A stretch of DNA of 6,888 nt from positions 1-6,888 of the forward strand of contig JAFASB010000018.1 of NCBI GenBank assembly GCA_019244985.1, given 5' to 3'. Below, piece by piece: positions 1-5,303 of this stretch. A model generated the notes under the pieces. It was not told the DNA's origin, did not search any database, and saw only the letters and a list, made by a program, of their open reading frames with translations. The stretch is from Acidimicrobiia bacterium (GTDB taxonomy: Bacteria > Actinomycetota > Acidimicrobiia > Acidimicrobiales > AC-14). Both the position numbers and the translations under genes were made by a program. How positions within the stretch are numbered: the first letter of the stretch is position 1; each line of letters begins with the position of its first letter.

Positions 1-204
1 GTCCCACCCGTCGTGCTCCCAGATGTTGACGACCTGGGGCCACCGGCCGGTCGACCCGAGCACCGCCCAGATCCCGTAGCAGAGCTGCTGGCGCTGCTCC
101 TGGGCCTCGGGACTCCAGTTGGCGGCCATGTGGTGCATGTACGCCGCCCGGTTGTGGCCGATGATGTCGATGAACTCGTGGATGTAGAGCTTCTCGTTGG
201 CCAC
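1..204 (-). CDS. Partial small protein of unknown function, possibly NIPSNAP-like
   Basis: The N-terminal 68 codons are present and the gene leaves the window at position 1. Reading leftward from a GTG at 204-202, the protein begins VANEKLYIHEFIDIIG and continues with a His/Met/Trp-rich stretch (residues 22-30, YMHHMAANW), a helical Glu/Gln/Arg segment (33-40), then RWPQVVNIWEHDGW (55-68). The alternation of a short strand, a helix and a hydrophobic strand ending in VVNIWE resembles the small dimeric ferredoxin-fold proteins (NIPSNAP, EthD and relatives), but I do not recognise a diagnostic motif, so the family is a guess. The frame is free of stops, has typical GC-rich codons and starts exactly 8 nt after a -10-like hexamer. 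It diverges from the P450 operon across 28 bp, which suggests co-regulation and a helper role in the same pathway. Coding status is fairly secure; function is not. Confidence 0.6.
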   Translation of the reverse strand, partial: MANEKLYIHEFIDIIGHNRAAYMHHMAANWSPEAQEQRQQLCYGIWAVLGSTGRWPQVVNIWEHDGWD

Positions 205-240
205 GGGAACCGAATGTATACAATCCGAGCCGGTGGCCGA
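197..240. promoter_or_regulatory. Symmetric divergent promoter between gene 1 and the P450, probably leaderless both ways
   Basis: This AT-rich island sits in GC-rich DNA. On the plus strand TTGGCC (197-202), a 16-bp spacer, TACAAT (219-224) and 8 nt lead to GTG at 233. On the minus strand TCGGCC (240-235), a 16-bp spacer, TACATT (218-213) and 8 nt lead to GTG at 204. The two -10 hexamers abut within the perfect palindrome TGTATACA (215-222). Folding the 44 bp about 218.5 gives 16 matches in 22 mirrored positions, including GGCCAC/GTGGCC at the arms. TANNNT at this distance from a start codon is the usual look of actinobacterial leaderless transcripts, and neither start has a Shine-Dalgarno sequence. 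The palindrome could additionally, or instead, be the operator of a dimeric regulator. Confidence 0.6.
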
Positions 241-1420
241 CCTCTACTGGGACCCCTTCGACGTCGACCTCGACGACAACCCGTGGGACGCCTGGCGGAG
301 GATGCGGGACGAGGCGCCCGTCTACCGCAACGACCGGCACGACTTCTGGGCCCTGAGCCGTCACGCTGACGTGGAAGTGGCGCACCGCGATCCGAAGACG
401 TTCAGCTCCTCGCGCGGCACGGTGCTCGAGATCATGGGCCCCGACCTCAGCCGGACGGGCCAGATGATCTTCCTCGACCCGCCCGACCACACGCACCTAC
501 GGCACCTTGTGTCGCGGGCGTTCACGCCGCGACGGACCTCGCAGATCGAGCGGCGCGTGCGCGACCTCTGCGTCGACATGCTCGACCAGCTGCGCGGGCA
601 ATCGGAGTTCGACTACCTCCAGGACTTCGGCGCCAACCTGCCGCCGATGGTCATCTCGTCGCTCCTCGGTCTGCCCGAGGAGGACCAGGTCGAAGTCAGA
701 CACATCATCGACCGCGTCTTCCACATCGAGCCCGGCGTCGGCATGGTGAACGAGACCTCGTTGAACGCCAGCGGCGAGGTCGCCGCCTACGTGGCCAAGG
801 AGATCGACAAGAAGCGCGAGGAGCCGCAGGACGACCTTCTGAGCGCGCTCGTCGCAGCAGAGATCGAAGAGGAGGACGGCACGGTCCGGCGCATGACGCC
901 GCGCGAAGTAGTCGAGTTCGCCATGCTGCTGTACATGGCGGGCACCGAGACGGTCGCTCGCTTCCTCGGCTGGGCGGCGGTCGTTCTGGCTGACAACCCC
1001 GACCAGCGCAAGGAGCTCGTCTCGGACTTCTCGCTGATCCCCGCAGCGGTCGAGGAGATCCTCCGCCTCGAAGCACCGTCGCCGGTGCAGGGACGGTGGA
1101 CGACGCGAGACGTCGAGCTGCACGACACCGTGATCCCGAAGGATTCCAAGGTGCTGCTGCTGACGGCCGCCGCGGGGAGGGACGAGCGGGCATACACAAA
1201 TCCCGACCGCTTCGACATCCACCGGAGCGGCCCGCCCCACGTGTCGTTCGGCTACGGCATCCACTTCTGCCTCGGAGCCGCGCTGGCCCGCCTCGAGGCG
1301 AGAGTGGCGCTCGAGGAGACGTTCAAGCGCTTCCCGGAGTGGGACGTAGACCACGCTCGGGCCGAGCGGCTGCACACGAGCACGGTGCGCGGCTACGCCA
1401 AGGTGCCGATCCGTGTCTGA
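233..1420 (+). CDS. Cytochrome P450 (soluble bacterial class, monooxygenase)
   Basis: Heme-thiolate monooxygenase, predicted cytosolic, 395 residues from the chosen GTG, the normal size for bacterial class I P450s. Visible landmarks are the C-helix region DHTHLRHLVSRAF, the I-helix oxygen-activating motif AGTET at residues 236-240, the K-helix ExxR as EILR at 275-278, and the heme loop FGYGIHFCLGAALAR with the iron-ligating Cys346 (codon 1268-1270). There is no signal peptide or membrane anchor. The frame opens upstream to a TTG at 197, but that start would run back through the promoter and into the divergent gene, whereas GTG 233 lies 8 nt after the -10-like TACAAT. It is the first gene of an operon and overlaps the Rieske oxygenase by 8 nt. 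It needs electrons from a ferredoxin and reductase encoded elsewhere. The substrate is unknown; a steroid, terpenoid or other alicyclic hydroxylation is a reasonable inference from the neighbours. The family is certain, the CYP subfamily is not assigned. Confidence 0.95.
   Translation: MADLYWDPFDVDLDDNPWDAWRRMRDEAPVYRNDRHDFWALSRHADVEVAHRDPKTFSSSRGTVLEIMGPDLSRTGQMIFLDPPDHTHLRHLVSRAFTPRRTSQIERRVRDLCVDMLDQLRGQSEFDYLQDFGANLPPMVISSLLGLPEEDQVEVRHIIDRVFHIEPGVGMVNETSLNASGEVAAYVAKEIDKKREEPQDDLLSALVAAEIEEEDGTVRRMTPREVVEFAMLLYMAGTETVARFLGWAAVVLADNPDQRKELVSDFSLIPAAVEEILRLEAPSPVQGRWTTRDVELHDTVIPKDSKVLLLTAAAGRDERAYTNPDRFDIHRSGPPHVSFGYGIHFCLGAALARLEARVALEETFKRFPEWDVDHARAERLHTSTVRGYAKVPIRV
1401..1405 (+). 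promoter_or_regulatory. Ribosome binding site of the Rieske oxygenase gene
   Basis: AGGTG, a five-base match to the anti-Shine-Dalgarno pairing region, lies inside the last codons of the P450, 7 nt before GTG 1413. It supports that start over later in-frame codons. It is the clearest Shine-Dalgarno in the window; the other genes rely on leaderless starts or stop-start coupling. Confidence 0.55.
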
Positions 1421-2354
1421 CGGCGAGCGACGCTTTCCGTTCCCCATGCCGTTCGGCTGGTTCAAGGTCGCCCTGGCCGACGACGTGCCCGTCGGTGAGA
1501 TCGTCACCCGCCACTACTTCGACACCGAGCTGGTGATCTGGCGCGACGCCGACGGCGCCGTCGCCGTGCAAGAGGCGTACTGCCCCCATCTCGGTGCCCA
1601 CCTGGGCTGGGGTGGCAACGTCGAGGGCAAGCAGATTCGCTGTCCCTTCCACGGCTGGGCCTTCGACTGCGAGGGCGCCAACGTCGAGCTCCCGTATGCC
1701 GACCGGCCCAATCGCAAGGCCCGGCTGCGGTCGTTCCCGGTGCGCGAGCACGCGGGGATCGTGTTCGCGTGGTACCACCCAGAGGGCGACGACCCGAAGT
1801 GGGAGCTCATCGACGTCCCCGAGTACACCGACGAGGCGTACGCGCCGTACGACGTCTACGACTTCACGGTGAAGACCTGCATCCAGGAGATGAGCGAGAA
1901 CGGCTTCGACCACGCCCACTTCCAGTTTGTGCACAGCCACCCCCGCGTCGGCGTCACCGAGAAGGTCGACCTCAATGGCTACGACCGCGTGGTGTTGACG
2001 TCGCAGGAGTTCCCGTCCTCGCGCGGTCCGGTCGACGCCCGCATCGACATCTTCGGCCGCGGGCCCGGGTTCGCCATCACCCGCTACCGTGGCCTGCTCG
2101 AGGCATCGCTACTCGGCTGCAGCACGCCGATCGACGACGAGACCACCCATCTCACCTTCCTGTTCACGGTGAAAAACGCCGACGACGAGCGGACCGCGAA
2201 GATCGCCAAGGCGTTCATCAAGTCGGTCACCAGCGAGGTGCAGCAGGACATCCCGATCTGGGAGCACAAGCGCTACCAGCCGAGCCCGGCGCTGGCGCCG
2301 TCCGAGAAGCCCATCACCGAGTTTCGCCGCTGGTTCTCCCAGTTCTACGCGTGA
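1413..2354 (+). CDS. Rieske non-heme iron oxygenase, KshA-like
   Basis: Terminal oxygenase component of a Rieske-type system, 313 residues. The N-terminal [2Fe-2S] domain has the ligand set C57-P-H59, 17 residues, then C77-x2-H80 (YCPHLGAHLG and CPFHGW). The catalytic domain has ENGFDHAHFQFVH: D166 is the expected bridging Asp, and H169 and H174 are two iron ligands. By family comparison the third ligand is probably D279 in QQDIPIWEHK. The C-terminus RRWFSQFYA resembles that of 3-ketosteroid 9-alpha-hydroxylase (KshA) and related one-component-oxygenase families, so hydroxylation or C-C cleavage of a cyclic substrate is likely. The start GTG at 1413 has a good Shine-Dalgarno, AGGTG at 1401-1405 with 7 nt spacing, and overlaps the P450 end by 8 nt. 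No reductase (KshB-type) gene lies in the window. A true 3-ketosteroid substrate is not shown; KshA-like enzymes also act on other polycyclics. Confidence 0.93.
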   Translation: MSDGERRFPFPMPFGWFKVALADDVPVGEIVTRHYFDTELVIWRDADGAVAVQEAYCPHLGAHLGWGGNVEGKQIRCPFHGWAFDCEGANVELPYADRPNRKARLRSFPVREHAGIVFAWYHPEGDDPKWELIDVPEYTDEAYAPYDVYDFTVKTCIQEMSENGFDHAHFQFVHSHPRVGVTEKVDLNGYDRVVLTSQEFPSSRGPVDARIDIFGRGPGFAITRYRGLLEASLLGCSTPIDDETTHLTFLFTVKNADDERTAKIAKAFIKSVTSEVQQDIPIWEHKRYQPSPALAPSEKPITEFRRWFSQFYA

Positions 2355-2626
2355 ACCACTACGTCCTGATCTACGACCTCGTCGACGACTACCTCGAGCG
2401 CCGCGAACCACTCCGGCCCGAGCACCTGGCCCTCGCGAGAAAGGCCAGCGACAGCGGCGAGCTGTTGATGGCCGGCGCCCTCGCTGACCCCTATGACATG
2501 GCGGTGTTCGTGTGGCGTAGCAAGGACACCGAGATCATCGACCGCTTCGTCGCCCATGATCCCTATATGCGGGCTGGCCTGGTGAAGAGTTTTCGCGTCC
2601 GCAAGTGGAACGTGGTGATCAGCTAG
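2351..2626 (+). CDS. YCII-related small protein
   Basis: A 91-residue protein with a dimeric ferredoxin-like fold predicted from family resemblance. Family-like features are the first strand NHYVLIYDLVDDYLERR, the helix containing H25 (RPEHLALARKASDSG), the turn LLMAGALADP (38-47), the strand MAVFVWRS and the AHDPYMRAGLV segment with D70, followed by a last strand KWNVVI. YCII proteins keep a His and an Asp around a small cavity, here plausibly H25 and D70; some relatives are isomerases or dehalogenase-like, but many have no known reaction. The GTG start overlaps the Rieske stop as GTGA, with no separate Shine-Dalgarno, so translation is probably coupled. Its position recalls EthD, the small ferredoxin-fold protein needed by the P450 ether-degrading system of Rhodococcus, which is an analogy and not homology shown here. 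Its stop shares CTAG with the opposing gene. Confidence 0.85.
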   Translation: MNHYVLIYDLVDDYLERREPLRPEHLALARKASDSGELLMAGALADPYDMAVFVWRSKDTEIIDRFVAHDPYMRAGLVKSFRVRKWNVVIS

Positions 2627-3948
2627 CTGTTCGAGGGCCACTCCGGCCGGTGGTAGCCGTCGAAACGGAGCTCGCCGCCGCGGAGCTCGCGGATCGTGAG
2701 GAAGTCGCCCTTGTAACCCTTGTGGTCGTGGGGGCCGAACTGGACGTAGCAGCTCGGGCCCCCGTTGGTCGCGGGCATCCAGCGGATGCGCTCGAGGCCG
2801 TTGCGGACTTCTTCGGGCGTGGCCATCGACGCGTTGGCGACGCCGTGGATGGCGGCGCGGGCTGTGTCGTAGGCCAAGGCGACGACGACGTTGCGCGAGG
2901 TGCGGCCGAAGCGCTTCTGGAAGCGCTCGATCATGGCGTTGTAGTTGGGGTTGGCGCCGTCTTCGCCGAGCTGGTCGACGCCGTGCCAGCCCTCGAGCGC
3001 CGCCGCCCACTCGTTGGTGTTCGAATAGAACATGAACGCCGTCCCCATGACGCGCGGCGGGTCCCACCCGAGCTTGGCGAAGGCTTTGGCGAAGTGGAAC
3101 GTCGAGTAGCCGTAACCGCCGTAGTAGAGGCCCTCGCTGCCTGCGTCGCGCATGGCGGCCAGGTGGTCGACGAGACCCCGGGGATTCGGTCCCAGGCGCA
3201 CCTCACGCGTGATGGTGATCCCGAGCCGGCCCGCCTCCTCACGGAAGAAGTCCGCGTAGTCGCGCCCTGACGAGCCCTGCTCCCAGAACATGCCGACCTT
3301 GCGGTGGCCCTGTGCGTAGAGCCACTGCGCGCACATGACGCCTTCGGTGGGGATGTCGCCGTTGGCGACCGTGAAGCAGTAGTCGCTCGAGAACCTCCAC
3401 GCACCCGTCCAACCGATCGACGAGCACCGCCGTTGGTTGATCAGCTCCTGCAGCTGGAGGCAGTTGTCGGAGATCATCGGGCCGAGCACGACAACGCAGC
3501 CCTGGTCGACGAGCCACTCGTAGCCCGTGCGGCACTTCAGGTAGTTCTCCCGCGGCAAGCCGCGCGCGTCGGCGACGACGAGCTGCACGGGGCGGTCGTA
3601 CACGCCCTCATTCATGGCGTCCTCGATGGCGAGGATGGTCGGATCGAGCCAGTCGGCGAGAAGCTGTCCGATGTCCATGTCGACGAGCACGCCGATCTTC
3701 ACGGGCTCGAAGGCATCGCCCTGGGTCTGCAGGCCGCGCGTCGGCGGGTAGACGACGATCTCGCGGTGCGCCTTCTCGCCGGCGCGGCCGCCGCCCTCGT
3801 ACCAGCGCTCGCCGCTCGGTCCCTCGTCGCCGCCTCCTGTCCCCGACGTGACGTTGGTGACGGCTCGGTCGGCTTCGGCGATCCCATGGTCGACCGGCGG
3901 CGGGAACAGTCGCTCGGCCCACGGCCCTTCCGGCGGTGTCGGCTCCAC
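2623..3948 (-). CDS. ABC-type branched-chain amino acid (LivJ/AmiC-like) substrate-binding protein without signal peptide
   Basis: A 441-residue protein whose residues 83 to about 430 read as a type I periplasmic-binding fold: VKIGVLVDMD as the first strand, DPTILAIEDAMNEG as the first helix, VVVLGPMISDNCLQ as a ligand-loop region, KVGMFWEQGSSGRDYADFF opening the second lobe, then VVVALAYDTARAAIHGV and a C-terminal strand region. Family members for ABC uptake begin with a signal peptide and often a lipobox Cys; here residues 1-82 are polar, Pro/Gly-rich and charged with no hydrophobic core. An in-frame TAG (3960-3958) stops the frame from extending further upstream. The GTG at 3948 is 6 nt after TAGAGT, a possible -10. 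It lies 81 bp downstream of the acyl-CoA dehydrogenase on the same strand. No permease or ATPase gene is nearby. It may be a cytoplasmic ligand sensor like AmiC, or a misplaced-start exporter; a start near codon 83 (GTG) is also possible. Confidence 0.85.
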   Translation of the reverse strand: MEPTPPEGPWAERLFPPPVDHGIAEADRAVTNVTSGTGGGDEGPSGERWYEGGGRAGEKAHREIVVYPPTRGLQTQGDAFEPVKIGVLVDMDIGQLLADWLDPTILAIEDAMNEGVYDRPVQLVVADARGLPRENYLKCRTGYEWLVDQGCVVVLGPMISDNCLQLQELINQRRCSSIGWTGAWRFSSDYCFTVANGDIPTEGVMCAQWLYAQGHRKVGMFWEQGSSGRDYADFFREEAGRLGITITREVRLGPNPRGLVDHLAAMRDAGSEGLYYGGYGYSTFHFAKAFAKLGWDPPRVMGTAFMFYSNTNEWAAALEGWHGVDQLGEDGANPNYNAMIERFQKRFGRTSRNVVVALAYDTARAAIHGVANASMATPEEVRNGLERIRWMPATNGGPSCYVQFGPHDHKGYKGDFLTIRELRGGELRFDGYHRPEWPSNS

Positions 3949-4029
3949 GCCCGGACTCTACGGCGGCCTCGCCGATGTTCGACGGGCTCTATCAGGCGGT
4001 GCCGATCTAAGGCCGACGGGAACCAGCGG
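3949..4029 (-). promoter_or_regulatory. Short intergenic gap with a possible -10 for the substrate-binding protein
   Basis: This 81-bp gap separates the acyl-CoA dehydrogenase stop from the substrate-binding protein start. TAGAGT (3960-3955) fits the loose TANNNT -10 pattern and is 6 nt before GTG 3948, but I see no convincing -35. GCCGAT occurs at 3971 and 4001 and CGACGGG at 3980 and 4014, a weak imperfect duplication. There is no hairpin followed by a T-run, so readthrough from the upstream gene is likely. Confidence 0.3.
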
Positions 4030-5277
4030 TCAGCTCCGTGGCACGTCCTCCCACGGGAGGTCGTGCCACGGGTCTGGCTCGCGGTGGAGACCCAGCACCC
4101 GCTCGCCGAGGATGTTCTTGTTGACCTCGGAGGTCCCGCCCTCGATGGTGTTGGCGCGGCTGCGCAACATTCCTTTGGTCTCGTAGGGTATCCCGTCGAG
4201 CCACGGCTCATGCCACGCCGTCGACCCCATGCCGAGAAGGTCGGCCGCAAGCAGCTGGAGTCGCTGATTGAGCGACGCACCCTGCACCTTGCCGATCGAC
4301 GCGGCCGGGCCCGGCGTGCCCCCGGCGCGCACGGTCGCGCGCACTCGCTCGTTGGTCCACGCCCGGATGCGCTCCTCGCTGTAGAGCTGCATCAGCTCGT
4401 GACGGACGATCGGGTCGCCAGCGCGGCCGAGCTCGGCTGCCCGCCGCAGCAGACGCTCCACGCCCGCCCCGCCGATGCGGTCGACGCCCCCGGACCCCGC
4501 ACCCGACACCATCTGCCGCTCGCCCGAGAGCGTGGCGTTGGCGACGCGCCACCCGTCGCCGACGGGGCCGAGACGGTGGGCGTCGGGGACCTGGACGTCT
4601 TCGAGGAACACCTCGTTGAAGTCGACCTCACCGCCGATGTGGCGAAGGGGGCGCACGTCTACGCCGGGTGCGTGGAGGTCGACGATGAAGTAGGTGAGGC
4701 CCTGGCGTTTCGGCAGCGATGGATCGGTGCGCGCCAGGCACACGGCGAAGTCGGAGATGTGTGCCCACGTCGTCCAGACCTTCTGGCCGTTCACGATCCA
4801 CTGCTCGCCGTTCTGGACGGCGCGGGTCGCGAGCGACGCCAGGTCGGACCCTGCACCGGGCTCGCTCAGCAGCTGGCACCACTTCTCGTCGTTGCGCACG
4901 AGTGGGGGAAGAAATCGCCGGCGCTGTTCGTCGCTGCCGTAAGCGAAGAGCGGAGGGGCGACGGCGCTGAGTCCGAGGGGGTTCAACCGTCCGAGGTTGT
5001 AAGGAGCGAGCACACCTTCCGCAGCGCGCGCGGCTTCGGGTGAGAGGTCGAGCCCGCCGTACTCCACGGGCCACGTGGCGACGACCAGCCCGCTGTCGGC
5101 GAAGACCGGATACCAGGCCTCGTAGTCGGCACGGCTGCGCACCTCGCGGATGGCCGCCCGGCCGCCCCGCCCGGCGGCCTCGCGCCACGCCGCCGGCACG
5201 TGCTTGTCGACCCACGCGGCGACCGCGGCGGTGACGTCAGCCGACGACGACGTGCGGTCGAGCGCCAGCCTGGGCAT
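4030..5277 (-). CDS. Acyl-CoA dehydrogenase (FAD-dependent)
   Basis: Flavoenzyme that introduces an alpha-beta double bond into an acyl-CoA and passes electrons to ETF; 415 residues, cytosolic, normal family length. The N-terminal helical domain (about 1-125) is followed by the family signature CQLLSEPGAGSDLASLA (134-150), the flavin-contacting IVNGQKVWTTWAH (161-173), the beta-domain strand FNEVFLEDVQVP (220-231) and the C-terminal helical domain with RANTIEGGTSEVNKNILGER (374-393). E379 in that last motif is at the position of the catalytic base of medium-chain enzymes, so the protein looks active. The sequence around it resembles the FadE enzymes of actinobacterial steroid and polycyclic side-chain degradation, some of which work as heteromeric pairs; no partner subunit is seen here. 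It starts with the only ATG among the eight genes, 8 nt after TATCTT on the minus strand, diverges from the dehydratase gene and probably heads an operon with the substrate-binding protein. Confidence 0.95.
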   Translation of the reverse strand: MPRLALDRTSSSADVTAAVAAWVDKHVPAAWREAAGRGGRAAIREVRSRADYEAWYPVFADSGLVVATWPVEYGGLDLSPEAARAAEGVLAPYNLGRLNPLGLSAVAPPLFAYGSDEQRRRFLPPLVRNDEKWCQLLSEPGAGSDLASLATRAVQNGEQWIVNGQKVWTTWAHISDFAVCLARTDPSLPKRQGLTYFIVDLHAPGVDVRPLRHIGGEVDFNEVFLEDVQVPDAHRLGPVGDGWRVANATLSGERQMVSGAGSGGVDRIGGAGVERLLRRAAELGRAGDPIVRHELMQLYSEERIRAWTNERVRATVRAGGTPGPAASIGKVQGASLNQRLQLLAADLLGMGSTAWHEPWLDGIPYETKGMLRSRANTIEGGTSEVNKNILGERVLGLHREPDPWHDLPWEDVPRS

Positions 5278-5303
5278 CGGAGCGGAAGATATACGTTGTG
5301 CAC
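5278..5303. promoter_or_regulatory. Divergent promoter between the acyl-CoA dehydrogenase and the MaoC-like gene
   Basis: An AT-rich spot (5286-5297) in GC-rich DNA. On the minus strand TATCTT (5291-5286) lies 8 nt before ATG 5277. On the plus strand TACGTT (5292-5297), or the overlapping TATACG (5290-5295), is followed 6 nt later by GTG 5304. Neither side has a Shine-Dalgarno. Leaderless transcription in both directions would fit, and the two starts are equidistant from 5290.5. The flanks are not mirror-symmetric and -35 matches are poor (TGGGCA at 5271 for the plus side only). Confidence 0.45.

Noticed and set aside
197..232. TTG at 197 as the P450 start
   Set aside because: It would add 12 residues encoded by the promoter itself and overlap the divergent gene; GTG 233 fits both the family N-terminus and the -10 spacing.
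497..1507. 336-codon minus-strand open frame opposite the P450
   Set aside because: The opposite frame encodes every P450 landmark; this one shows no motif and biased composition.
1769..2626. Long plus-strand frame that would fuse extra N-terminal sequence to the YCII-like protein
   Set aside because: Upstream of 2351 it reads as Arg/Pro-rich shadow of the Rieske gene; only the last 91 codons look like a protein, and GTG 2351 gives a typical coupled start.
2668..2688. GAGCTC repeated with a 9-bp loop shortly after the YCII stop, a possible terminator
   Set aside because: It lies inside the binding-protein coding sequence (RELRGGEL), the stem is only 6 bp and no T-run follows.
3971..4020. 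GCCGAT and CGACGGG each repeated about 30 bp apart
   Set aside because: Short, GC-rich and with unequal spacing; likely chance, though noted in the gap entry.
3304..5043. 579-codon plus-strand open frame opposite the dehydrogenase and binding-protein genes
   Set aside because: It is antisense to two clearly homologous genes, has no recognisable domain, and its Arg/Ala/Val-rich composition is what high-GC antisense frames produce.
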